Shown here piece by piece: positions 18,273 through 29,441 of a stretch of 64,000 bases of DNA; position 1 is the stretch's first letter; every line of letters starts with the position of its first letter. This DNA comes from Gammaproteobacteria bacterium (GTDB taxonomy: Bacteria; Pseudomonadota; Gammaproteobacteria; SZUA-229). Location of the stretch: positions 1 through 64,000 of the forward strand of contig JAOUKV010000006.1 in the NCBI GenBank assembly GCA_029882355.1, written 5' to 3'. The position numbers and the translations under genes were made by a program. Below the pieces are notes generated by a model. That model was not told the DNA's origin. It ran no database searches and saw only the letters and a program-made list of their open reading frames with translations.

Positions 18273-19793
18273 ATGATTACAAATATTTTAAGCCGATTTA
18301 AAAAACTACAATCTATTTTTCTTGAATCTCGTTTTGCTCCACTAGTAAGCTTGCTTGCCGGTGCTTTAACCATTCTGGCTTTTGCGCCGTTTAATCAAGT
18401 CTGGTTGATCTATTTATTAATCGCTTTTATATTTTATATCTGGTCGTTGTCAACGCCTAAAAAAGCCCTATTCCATGGCTGGATGTTTGGTCTGGGTATG
18501 CAAGGCGTTGGTATTAGCTGGCTTTATTTTAGTTTGCATTACCATGGTGGCAGTCCTGTTTTTTTTGCGGTGTTGTTGGTATTCTTGCTGGCTTCTGTTT
18601 TGGCTATATTCACGGCTTTGATGGGTTTTTCTGTTAATCGCTTTTGCAAATCTAGTAACCCGGTCAAACTTGTTTTTTTGTATCCTATGGCATGGGCTTT
18701 GTTTGAATGGTTGCAAGGTATTGTATTAACGGGTTTCGCCTGGCAACAATTGGGTTATACGCAAATTGATTTACCCCTGTCGGGCTTTGCACCAGTAATT
18801 GGTGGTCATGGTGTGAGTTTATTGGTCGCCATGACAGCTGGCGGAATGATCTCATGGCTGGTCAATTCGGATTGTCGAAGAAAAATACCGAGCCTGCTCA
18901 TGGTGATATGGCTAAGTGGTTTTTTTCTGCAGGAAGTTGTCTGGACTGAAGCCACTGGTGATGAAATCAATGTTGCTCTGATTCAGGGGAATATTCCGCA
19001 AAGTCTTAAATGGAAGACTGAATCACGAGTGCCGACTTTGCTGAAATACCGGCAACTATCTTTAGAGCAAAAAGATGTCGATTTAATTATCTGGCCAGAA
19101 ACGGCTATCCCCGGTTACCAACATAGTTTAAAGGATTATATTGCTGAGCTTGGTGAGGCTATGAAAAAATCAGACACTGATTTACTGGCAGGAATCTTTG
19201 TCAGAGATTTTGAGACCGCTCGTTATTACAATAGCCTGATTAATATCAACGGTGGTGAATACCATAAACGTCACTTAGTACCTCTGGGTGAATATATTCC
19301 GTTACGTTTCCTGGTCGATTTTTTCAATCATTTTGTCAAAATACCCATGTCAGATATTGATTCTGGCGCTGATGATCAATCTCTACTATATGCAGCAGGT
19401 CAGCCATTGGGTGTGAGTATTTGTTTTGAAGATACTTTTGCGCGTGATGTGCGCAGGGATTTACCGGCAGCGACCTTGTTGGTGAACGTGAGCAACGATG
19501 CCTGGTTTGATGGTTCGTTTGAACCTGTACAGCATCATGCTATTGCGCGTATGCGAGCACTGGAAAGTGGCCGCTTCATGTTGCGAGCGACCAATACCGG
19601 CATATCTTCAATCATCGGGCCACAGGGGGAGGAGATTGCCGTCTCGCCCCAGTTTGAAACCTCTGTTTTGAAAGCCAGCGTGCAGCCCATGAAGGGATCT
19701 ACCCCTTATGTTTTCTGGGGCGACCTGTTGCTGGTGTTGACTTGCCTGAGTGTGCTGGCTGGTTTTATCTTTAAAGCACAGCGGGGAAAATAA
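18273..19793 (+). CDS. lnt: Apolipoprotein N-acyltransferase
   Basis: 506 residues. Lnt transfers an acyl chain from phospholipid to the N-terminal cysteine of apolipoproteins in the inner membrane, the last step before Lol sorting. Several hydrophobic helices fill the first ~220 residues; a nitrilase-fold periplasmic domain follows. The catalytic triad can be placed as Glu in IIWPETAIPG, Lys in the YHKRHLVPLGE region and Cys in GVSICFEDTF. A last helix is at the C terminus (LLLVLTCLSVLAGFIF). It closes the miaB-lnt operon, and its stop directly abuts the stop of the convergent zinc-ribbon gene. Relevant to the lipoproteins encoded in this window. Confidence 0.95.
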   Translation: MITNILSRFKKLQSIFLESRFAPLVSLLAGALTILAFAPFNQVWLIYLLIAFIFYIWSLSTPKKALFHGWMFGLGMQGVGISWLYFSLHYHGGSPVFFAVLLVFLLASVLAIFTALMGFSVNRFCKSSNPVKLVFLYPMAWALFEWLQGIVLTGFAWQQLGYTQIDLPLSGFAPVIGGHGVSLLVAMTAGGMISWLVNSDCRRKIPSLLMVIWLSGFFLQEVVWTEATGDEINVALIQGNIPQSLKWKTESRVPTLLKYRQLSLEQKDVDLIIWPETAIPGYQHSLKDYIAELGEAMKKSDTDLLAGIFVRDFETARYYNSLININGGEYHKRHLVPLGEYIPLRFLVDFFNHFVKIPMSDIDSGADDQSLLYAAGQPLGVSICFEDTFARDVRRDLPAATLLVNVSNDAWFDGSFEPVQHHAIARMRALESGRFMLRATNTGISSIIGPQGEEIAVSPQFETSVLKASVQPMKGSTPYVFWGDLLLVLTCLSVLAGFIFKAQRGK

Positions 19794-20318
19794 TTATTTC
19801 TGAGTCGTTTGTGCGCGTTGAAATGTGGTGTTTTTGCATTCAGGGCAGTCTTCTATTTCACCGGTGGTGATAAAGGAAATATTATGGCCGCATTTTGTGC
19901 AGACTAGTGTGCCGGGCCCGGTGATTTCACCAGTCTGGTATTCATTTGGATCATGTGGTGGATTTTGAAACTGTTCCAGTTCGATTCGAGTGCGATCGGC
20001 AACCGACAGGAATAGATCGATGATCTGACGTTCAATAATTTCGATATCCAGCATCAGCCAATCGCTAAACTCAGCGCTGGAATCCATCATATACTCCGCA
20101 GCATCATTGATATCACGTTTGATGTATTCGCTTATTTCATGTGCTTCTTCTATGGTGACTTCGCCGAGATGAACGGCCTGCTCTTTGGCGTCATTCAGAG
20201 CTTTTTGCAGGGTCAGATCTGAAGTATCCGCATTTTCAAATGTTTCGCGAATAGTGGCCATCATCTGATTATAGGTATCGATCAGACGATTCGATGATTG
20301 GTGTTTGTTAGATGTCAT
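19794..20318 (-). CDS. Zinc-ribbon protein, YbeL/DUF1451 family
   Basis: 174 residues from the ATG at 20318 (MTSNKHQSS); a longer frame reaches 20372. A charged helical N-terminal part of about 130 residues is followed by a C-terminal zinc ribbon with CTKC and CPEC pairs (LVCTKCGHNISF, IEDCPECKNTTF). This is the family of E. coli YbeL, which also neighbours leuS. Molecular function is not known. It is convergent with lnt with no gap and divergent from leuS. Confidence 0.85.
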   Translation of the reverse strand: MTSNKHQSSNRLIDTYNQMMATIRETFENADTSDLTLQKALNDAKEQAVHLGEVTIEEAHEISEYIKRDINDAAEYMMDSSAEFSDWLMLDIEIIERQIIDLFLSVADRTRIELEQFQNPPHDPNEYQTGEITGPGTLVCTKCGHNISFITTGEIEDCPECKNTTFQRAQTTQK

Positions 20319-20448
20319 AATTTCCAGCTTGAAAGGGTTATGTTTACGGGTTTGTGGTTTCCTTGCCTGCAACCCTCGTGTATCCTTCTGTCTCTATATT
20401 TATAGACCATAAAAGTTCGCAATGTCGATACGTCTGACGAACTGTTAA

Positions 20449-22916
<2,468 letters not shown>

Positions 22917-22917
<1 letters not shown>

Positions 22918-23465
22918 TGAATACTTTGCGCGGTCTACATAAGAAATTTTTTATTTTTATGCTGATTGCATTGGCCGGTGTGCAAGCATCCTGCGGCTTC
23001 CATCTTAGAGGTGCGCTTGGATTGCCTGCTCATATCACGCCAGTATTTCTCGACTTAAGCACAAGCGATGATGAGCTGGGACGTGAATTACAGGGCTTAT
23101 TATCGTCATCTGCTGAGAATGCTTTGGCCGCATCAAGTGTCGAAGCGAAAACAGTATTGAATATTTCTAATGTGCAGAAGCAGCAGCGTGTTGTCGCTGT
23201 CGATAATCTCGGACGTGCGCGTGAGTATGAATTAAATTATCAGTTTCGCTATGAGTTAAAGATGGTTTCTAAAACGGCGGCACAATCAGAAGTTATAAAA
23301 ACAAATACTATTAAATTAAAAAGAGATTTATTGTTTGATCCCGGTAGTGTTCTGGCAGTAGATCACGAGAAGAATGCTATGTATGAAGATATGCGTAAGG
23401 ATGCAGCACGATTAGTGCTCAGACAACTGAGTGTTATCAAACAACCCGCTGCGAGACAAAAATAA
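22917..23465 (+). CDS. lptE: LPS-assembly lipoprotein LptE
   Basis: 182 residues. LptE plugs the LptD outer-membrane barrel and helps deliver LPS to the surface. Seen: an N-terminal hydrophobic signal and a cysteine followed by GFHLRG, the family hallmark after the lipidated Cys. The lipobox is atypical (VQASC has Gln at -3), but the position and context support lipidation. Located in the conserved leuS-lptE-holA order and translationally coupled to leuS. Confidence 0.92.
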
Positions 23466-23482
23466 TGGTTGACCATTGAATA

Positions 23483-24496
23483 ATGAACGTCCGTCCTGAT
23501 CAGCTCAAATCAGTTTTAAAAAAACAACTGTACCCAGTTTATCTGGTCAGTGGTGATGAGCCTTTGCAGGCGATGGAGACCACCGACCTGATTCGCTCAA
23601 GCTGTCGTGAACAGGGTTATGCCGAACGTGAAATCTTTGAAGTTGATGCCAGCTTTGAATGGCAGGATTTCAATGATGAAGCCGCGAGCATGTCGTTGTT
23701 TTCATCGCAACGCATACTCGATGTACGCATCCCTTCAGGTAAGTTTGGTAAGCAGGGCAGTCAGGCGATAAAACAGTATCTCGATAATCCAGCTGAAGAT
23801 ACCGTAGTTCTAATCACCACCGGCAAACTGGACAAAAGCGCAAAAAATAGCGCCTGGTTCAAGGCAATAGATAAATTGGGTATGGTCATTCAATGCTGGC
23901 CGGTTGATAGTGGTCATCTAGCTGCCTGGGTACGTCAACGTTTCGAAGAGCGCGGCATGAAACCAGATAATGCAGTGGTCGATTATGTTTGTCAGAATGT
24001 AGAAGGAAACTTACTCGCCGCCGCTCAGGAAATCGAAAAAATATATTTATTCGTCGGCCCCGGCGATATCACTTTTGAAAACGTCAGCGAAGCGATCACG
24101 GAAAACTCCCGCTTCAGCGTTTTTGAATTAGTCGACACCGCACTCAAAGGCGATGCGCCCCGAGTAATAAAAATCCTCAACAGCCTGGATGCCGAAGGCG
24201 TAGAGCCACTCGCCATGATCTGGGCACTGGCCAAAGAAATCCGCCTTCTTTGTCTGGCCGCCGCCGACCCCTCATCTGCCGAATACATGCTCAGCCGCTC
24301 AGGTGTATGGAGCAACCGCATGCCTTTATTTAAAGCCTGCCTATCGCGTCACACCGAAAAAACCCTGCGTTCATTATTGCAGCGCTGTATGAAAATTGAA
24401 GGCATCAGCAAAGGCTTTGAAGAGGGTAATGCCCGTGATGAGCTGAGAATGTTGAGTTTTTTGTTGGCGAGTGGTCGAACTCGTATTAGACGCTAA
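23483..24496 (+). CDS. holA: DNA polymerase III delta subunit
   Basis: 337 residues. The delta subunit opens the beta clamp within the clamp loader. The N terminus MNVRPDQLKSVLKKQLYPVYLVSGDEPL is typical, and the ALKGDAPRVIKILNSLDAEG and ALAKEIRLL segments belong to the domain III region. The start is 17 bases after the lptE stop. In related genomes it is followed by nadD-type genes; here the subtilase pair and proA intervene. Confidence 0.94.
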   Translation: MNVRPDQLKSVLKKQLYPVYLVSGDEPLQAMETTDLIRSSCREQGYAEREIFEVDASFEWQDFNDEAASMSLFSSQRILDVRIPSGKFGKQGSQAIKQYLDNPAEDTVVLITTGKLDKSAKNSAWFKAIDKLGMVIQCWPVDSGHLAAWVRQRFEERGMKPDNAVVDYVCQNVEGNLLAAAQEIEKIYLFVGPGDITFENVSEAITENSRFSVFELVDTALKGDAPRVIKILNSLDAEGVEPLAMIWALAKEIRLLCLAAADPSSAEYMLSRSGVWSNRMPLFKACLSRHTEKTLRSLLQRCMKIEGISKGFEEGNARDELRMLSFLLASGRTRIRR

Positions 24497-24512
24497 GTTA
24501 TTTATAAATAAC
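24497..24512. repeat. 16-bp perfect AT-rich palindrome after holA
   Basis: GTTATTTATAAATAAC reads the same on both strands and begins directly after the holA stop codon. There is no GC stem or T tract, so it does not look like an intrinsic terminator. It could be a protein-binding site ahead of the subtilase gene, or chance. Confidence 0.35.
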
Positions 24513-24623
24513 GCTATTTTCTTGATTGTCGGTGCATTTTTGGGTATGACCTGCTGTCTGATTATTTCCCTAATTCTCCAAGTTCTGGTACATTTTACAT
24601 AGTAATAAGGAGTTATATTATCT

Positions 24624-27053
24624 ATGAAAATAAAGGTTATTATTCTTGCTTCTGTTTGGCTGTGTGTTTTTTTTTCGGCTGTAACTCAAGCCACCACCCT
24701 TGATGATATTGGGTTTACCGATCTGAAGCTTGAGCTGGGTGTGGCCTTACATGATGGCGCAGGTGTTAATGTTACTCAAGTTGAGGCGCCTGTTAGTGGT
24801 GCATGGATTCCAGACATAGCATCAGCTCAGTTTACTTCAAAAATATTTAACGAAATATCAATAGGGTCAATTGGTTACTCCAACCACGCTACATCTGTAG
24901 GCTACAGATTTTATGGATTAACCGTGTCATCTTCACCGGGTATTTCTAACATTGATTTATTTGAAGCGGGTGATTGGCTTGGCACAGGTTTTTTAAATAC
25001 AGGTGCAATTCAAGGTCCATTTCCAAAAACAATAGAAGCTTCTATCGGTACATCCTCAACACGAATAGTTAATCATAGTTGGGCGGGTAGTTACGCTGCT
25101 TCTGGCTGGGCGGGTGAAATTTTGCGCAGAATTGATTATCTGGTTGAGGTTGATGAGTTCATACAGGTTGTTGGTGTTAGCGTAAATACAACAACTTATG
25201 AGACGCCTTCCAACAGCTTCAATGCCATTGTGGCAGGGATTTCAGCTGGAACAGGCACCACAGGTACCAGGGCAATTGATACCACTTATGTCAGCGCTAG
25301 AGCCAAGCCGGATGTGGTTGCACCTGAATCTGCAGGCAGTTATGCCGCACCCAATGTTTCCTCAGCCGCAGCTTTATTGATAGATTATGCTCATAGCGAC
25401 CCCTTATTATCTAATGGCAGTGCAATAATAAATAGCAATACAGTTTATAACGCAGAGCGTTCTGAGACTATTAAGGCCCTGTTAATGGCGGGTGCGGATA
25501 GAGCAACGGTAGGAAATACTAATGCTGTTGATATTACTGACTACCGTGTGGCGGGCAAACAAACTAGCAATGGCCTGGATACACGTTTTGGTGCGGGACA
25601 AATTAATATTTACAATAGTTATCATGTACTGGCTGTGGGCGAACAGGATAGTGCAGAAGATGGCGGCTCAGTATTTGCCGATATTGGTTTTGATTATGAT
25701 CCGTCGTTTGGTGGATTAAGTGGTAATAGTGCTGCTACCTACAGCTTTACTACCAGTGCTATCGGTGGGCAACAATTAAAAGCTGCACTAGTTTGGAATC
25801 TCGATGTTTTAACTACATCAACTGATAATTTATACAATCTGGATTTACAGCTCATTGATGTCACTGGTGGTAATGTCATCATCGCAAGTTCAACAAGTAT
25901 TATCGATAACACCGAGAATATTTGGGTTAATTTGAAGAGTAATAATGATTACCAGCTAAAAGTGATTACTGGTGCTGGTCAAGCGGCATTTGAATGGGAT
26001 TACGCGTTAGCCTGGCAGACCATCGTTGTGCCAGGTATCACCGTGGCAGAAACAGTTGGTGATACTGTGACCGCCGAAGATGGGACAACAGACATCTTCA
26101 CTCTGGTTTTAGATACCGCTCCCATTGATGACGTAGTGATTAACTTAAGCAGCTCTGATACTTCTGAAGCAACTGTGTCACCATCAAGTGTTACATTTAC
26201 CAGCAGTAACTGGAGCACGCTCCAAACTGTGATTGTTACTGGTGTTAATGATGCAGTGGATGATGGTGATATTAACTACAACATTAACTTCAGTGTGAGC
26301 AGTGTTGCTGATGCCAATTACAATGGGATGACTCTGTCCAGTGTAATAGCCACCAATACGGACGATGATGCGACTTTCAGTTTTACCAATCAGAGTAATG
26401 TAGCATTAAATACATTGACTACTTCTAATGCTGTCGTTATTACTGGTTTACTAACGTCTTCAGTTATCTCGATTACGGGGGGTGAATACAGTATCGGCGG
26501 CGGGGCTTATACATCAGCAGACGGTATTATTGATAACGGTAACAATGTTATGGTACAGACAACTTCACCAACAACAGGTTTAACGTCAGTTAATGTGATA
26601 TTGAGCATTGGTGATGTTAGCGATACCTTTATGATTACTACAGAGGTAGATACTGACGGTGATGGTCTCGGAAATAGCATTGATATTGATGATGATAATG
26701 ATGGGTTAACTGATACTGATGAATTAACATTAGGTACTAATCCACTAGTAATAGATACTGATAACGATGGATTTACTGATGGTGAAGAAGTTTTAGCGGG
26801 CAGTGATCCTCTGGATGTTAATTCCCTGCCGGTTTTCTCCGATGCTGATATAAATAATGACGGTTTAGTTAATATGGTAGATATTATTCTTGCGCAACAA
26901 ATAATCATGGGCAATATCGGGCTAACAAGTACATATTTAGCTCATGGCGATGTCGCTCCTTTGGTAAATGGTATTCCTGCACCTGACGGTTTGTTTACGT
27001 TGGGTGATTTGGTTGTAATGCAAAGAAAAATGCTTGGTGAAACTACTTTTTAA
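24624..27053 (+). CDS. Secreted subtilisin-like (S8) protease with Calx-beta-like domain, beta repeat and C-terminal dockerin
   Basis: 809 residues. A signal peptide ends at about residue 24 (VTQA). A divergent S8 peptidase domain follows, with triad candidates Asp44 (LHDGAGVNV), His88 (SNHATSVG) and Ser239 (AGSYAAPNVSSAAALL). Spacing is close to subtilisin, but the usual GTS-x-A-P motif reads GSYAAP. Then come a beta domain, a Calx-beta-like domain (about 473-582, IVTGVNDAVDDGDINY), one copy of the ~93-residue repeat shared with the giant proteins, Asp-rich calcium-binding repeats, and a dockerin (about 740-809). Its first loop, DINNDGLVNMVDI, is canonical; the second, GDVAPL..PDGLFTLGDLVV, is longer. 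No propeptide is obvious. Inferred: an extracellular protease docked onto surface cohesins. Substrate unknown. Confidence 0.82.
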   Translation: MKIKVIILASVWLCVFFSAVTQATTLDDIGFTDLKLELGVALHDGAGVNVTQVEAPVSGAWIPDIASAQFTSKIFNEISIGSIGYSNHATSVGYRFYGLTVSSSPGISNIDLFEAGDWLGTGFLNTGAIQGPFPKTIEASIGTSSTRIVNHSWAGSYAASGWAGEILRRIDYLVEVDEFIQVVGVSVNTTTYETPSNSFNAIVAGISAGTGTTGTRAIDTTYVSARAKPDVVAPESAGSYAAPNVSSAAALLIDYAHSDPLLSNGSAIINSNTVYNAERSETIKALLMAGADRATVGNTNAVDITDYRVAGKQTSNGLDTRFGAGQINIYNSYHVLAVGEQDSAEDGGSVFADIGFDYDPSFGGLSGNSAATYSFTTSAIGGQQLKAALVWNLDVLTTSTDNLYNLDLQLIDVTGGNVIIASSTSIIDNTENIWVNLKSNNDYQLKVITGAGQAAFEWDYALAWQTIVVPGITVAETVGDTVTAEDGTTDIFTLVLDTAPIDDVVINLSSSDTSEATVSPSSVTFTSSNWSTLQTVIVTGVNDAVDDGDINYNINFSVSSVADANYNGMTLSSVIATNTDDDATFSFTNQSNVALNTLTTSNAVVITGLLTSSVISITGGEYSIGGGAYTSADGIIDNGNNVMVQTTSPTTGLTSVNVILSIGDVSDTFMITTEVDTDGDGLGNSIDIDDDNDGLTDTDELTLGTNPLVIDTDNDGFTDGEEVLAGSDPLDVNSLPVFSDADINNDGLVNMVDIILAQQIIMGNIGLTSTYLAHGDVAPLVNGIPAPDGLFTLGDLVVMQRKMLGETTF

Positions 27054-27084
27054 AAAATAACTCTATATTGATGCGAGAGATAAA

Positions 27085-27975
27085 ATGGTCACATACACAA
27101 CATTAAAAAAAATGCTTATATTATTCATATGTGCAGTATCACTCATATCATGTGGTGCTTTACGTACCTTCCATGAGTACGCCAGAGCTGGAGATACAAT
27201 TGCTGTTCCAGTTGGAACAAAAGCCAATTTTAGTAAAGACAATATCACTGTCACCATTACCCCTCCGGTTGGCAATATTATTGTATTAAATGCAACCGAT
27301 CCTAAGGTTCGTGCGATAATTAATTTCTATCCCGATCCCATATCAAGCATGATCGTTTCACGAGAAATTGGAACAAATTTAACGCCAGCTGCAACAACTT
27401 ATGCGGATACAATGCTGATCACAGCAGGCAGAGATAAAGATTATTTTCAAACAGTGGTTTTTATTGATCTTCCTGCAACACTGCCTGTAGGCTTAACACA
27501 AGTTGAAATTAGTAATGGTCTTGGTGAGCTTCATCAGGCAACACTGGATGTAATAGATGGCATTGGTACAGCCAATTCTTTTAATTCTGATTTCAGTAGT
27601 GGTTTGTTGCTTAGTGCCGATATGCTGGATTCATTAGCCCGCACATCACATACAACGGTTAATATTGATTCAGCCGTTATTCCACACGCCATAGAAATAT
27701 CATTTACACATGATCCTGATGCGAGCATTGGTGGCGTAGGCAAGGCTTTTGTTGTCAATCCACTGGGATATAGAAAAACATTACACTGGAGTGATGATGG
27801 TACTAATATGACGATTATTATGAATGAGAGTAAAGCAGGGCTTATTGACCATATGAATGACTATAAGTTTTATATAACAGGCACTGTAACAGGCTTAGTA
27901 TTTGGTACTGTTAAAGGTTACGATATTAATGGTGCTTTAATTTCTGGTGTAACCGCAACAACCGCTACACAATAA
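27085..27975 (+). CDS. Predicted lipoprotein of unknown function
   Basis: 296 residues, not recognised as a known family. The N terminus has a hydrophobic stretch ending in SLISCGALR, a good lipobox, so it is probably lipid-anchored. The remainder looks mainly beta and globular, without repeats, dockerin or sorting tail. It begins 31 bases after the dockerin protease gene in the same direction, so the two are probably coexpressed; it could be a dedicated partner or inhibitor of the protease, but nothing in the sequence proves this. An in-frame ATG ten codons in is an alternative start. Confidence 0.7.
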   Translation: MVTYTTLKKMLILFICAVSLISCGALRTFHEYARAGDTIAVPVGTKANFSKDNITVTITPPVGNIIVLNATDPKVRAIINFYPDPISSMIVSREIGTNLTPAATTYADTMLITAGRDKDYFQTVVFIDLPATLPVGLTQVEISNGLGELHQATLDVIDGIGTANSFNSDFSSGLLLSADMLDSLARTSHTTVNIDSAVIPHAIEISFTHDPDASIGGVGKAFVVNPLGYRKTLHWSDDGTNMTIIMNESKAGLIDHMNDYKFYITGTVTGLVFGTVKGYDINGALISGVTATTATQ

Positions 27976-28046
27976 TAAATTTGTTGAATAATGCTGTATT
28001 ACCATCTTCAGAAGGAAGCCGGAGTTGGTGTATTCTTTTGCTAACG

Positions 28047-28076
28047 TTTACCCGTTCTGTTTGTATCCGATATAAT
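28047..28076 (+). promoter_or_regulatory. Sigma70-type promoter upstream of proA
   Basis: TTTACC at 28047 and a perfect TATAAT at 28071 are separated by 18 bases, about 35 bases ahead of the proA start. An AGGAAAA ribosome-binding site lies just before the ATG at 28110. Confidence 0.6.
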
Positions 28077-28109
28077 ACGGATTCATTCATCGTGTAATTC
28101 AGGAAAACC

Positions 28110-29387
28110 ATGAGCAATCAATCCAAATCCATTGACGTTAAAAGTTACATGTCTCAGTTGGGGCAGCGTGTGCGTGCGGCTTCGCGTGAAATTGGCCGTG
28201 CTGAAACAGCGGTCAAAAATAAGGCGCTGAACGTGATCGCTGACCGCATTGATATCGAGGCTGAGAACTTGAAGCAGGCGAATGCACTGGATTTAGAGGC
28301 GGGTAAGGCCAAAGGTCTTAATGATGCCCTGCTGGATAGGCTCGGACTCACCGATGCGGGTATCAAGTCGATGGCCGAAGGTTTGCGTCAGATTGCTTCT
28401 CTGGAGGACCCTGTCGGTGTCATTACCGATATGGCCTACCGTCCTTCCGGTATTCAGGTTGGGCGTATGCGTGTGCCTCTGGGCGTCATTGGTATCATCT
28501 ATGAGTCGCGCCCTAATGTGACCGCCGATGCGGCTGGTCTGTGCTTGAAATCCGGCAACGCCTGTATTTTGCGCGGTGGCTCGGAAGCGTTTCATTCCAA
28601 TCAGGCGATTGCCGAGTGCATTCGCTATGGTCTGGAGCAAGCGGGTTTGTCGGGCGACGTGGTGCAGGTGGTGGAAACCACAGACCGCGAAGCGGTCGGC
28701 GAAATGCTGCGTATGAAAGATTTTGTCGATGTGATTATTCCGCGCGGTGGCAAGAGCCTGATCGAACGCATCACCAATGAATCCTCGGTGCCTGTGATCA
28801 AGCATCTTGATGGCATCTGCCACGTTTATATCGATGCCGATGCGGATATGGATAAGGCTATTAGTGTTGCCGTAAACTCAAAAACCCAGCGTTACGGCAC
28901 CTGTAACACGTTGGAGACTTTGCTGGTCGCAGAAAAAATTGCCGATGATGTTTTGCCCAGACTTTGTGATGAATACAAAGCCAAAGGTGTCGAGCTACGC
29001 GGCTGTGAGAAAACCCGTGCGCTGGTTGATGGCGTGATTGCCGCCACCGATGAAGACTGGGATACGGAATACCTGGCACCAATTCTTTCGATTCGTGTAG
29101 TTGCTGATATCGATGCGGCGATTGAGCATATTAATAAGCATAGCTCACAACATACTGAGTCAATCATCACCGAGAATTACACACTGGCTCGTCGCTTCCT
29201 GCGCGAAGTCGATTCCAGTTCAGTGATGGTCAATGCCTCAACCCGTTTTGCTGATGGCTTTGAATATGGGTTGGGTGCTGAGATTGGTATTAGTACTGAC
29301 AAGCTGCATGCACGTGGGCCAGTGGGACTGGAAGGGCTGACTAGCCAGAAGTATGTGGTGTTGGGTGATGGGCATATTAGGACTTGA
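28110..29387 (+). CDS. proA: Gamma-glutamyl phosphate reductase
   Basis: 425 residues. ProA reduces gamma-glutamyl phosphate to glutamate semialdehyde with NADPH, the second step of proline synthesis. The family N terminus ([14 protein letters not shown]), [16 protein letters not shown], and the active-site region around [16 protein letters not shown] (catalytic Cys in GTCN) are all present. It has its own promoter and terminator. In Pseudomonas-type genomes proA precedes nadD-rsfS-rlmH; here two giant exported-protein genes intervene. The last ~290 coding bases and the terminator are duplicated at 32501-32847. Confidence 0.96.
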   Translation: MSNQSKSIDVKSYMSQLGQRVRAASREIGRAETAVKNKALNVIADRIDIEAENLKQANALDLEAGKAKGLNDALLDRLGLTDAGIKSMAEGLRQIASLEDPVGVITDMAYRPSGIQVGRMRVPLGVIGIIYESRPNVTADAAGLCLKSGNACILRGGSEAFHSNQAIAECIRYGLEQAGLSGDVVQVVETTDREAVGEMLRMKDFVDVIIPRGGKSLIERITNESSVPVIKHLDGICHVYIDADADMDKAISVAVNSKTQRYGTCNTLETLLVAEKIADDVLPRLCDEYKAKGVELRGCEKTRALVDGVIAATDEDWDTEYLAPILSIRVVADIDAAIEHINKHSSQHTESIITENYTLARRFLREVDSSSVMVNASTRFADGFEYGLGAEIGISTDKLHARGPVGLEGLTSQKYVVLGDGHIRT

Positions 29388-29441
29388 TACAAACTTGTTG
29401 TGCAAATAAAAAAGCAGCCTTTCGGCTGCTTTTTTATTGTT
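29095..29441 (+). repeat. proA: 347-bp direct repeat, parental copy (proA 3' end plus terminator)
   Basis: Aligns without gaps to 32501-32847 at a constant offset of 3406 bases, with 23 differences by hand count. Coverage runs from within the proA coding region through the stop codon and the terminator hairpin. Confidence 0.93.
29413..29430. terminator. Bidirectional intrinsic terminator between proA and the convergent dockerin gene
   Basis: AGCAGCC-TTTC-GGCTGCT is a perfect 7-bp stem with a tetraloop. It is flanked by an A run on the left and a T run on the right, so it can stop transcription from either side. An identical hairpin lies at 32819-32836. Confidence 0.9.
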
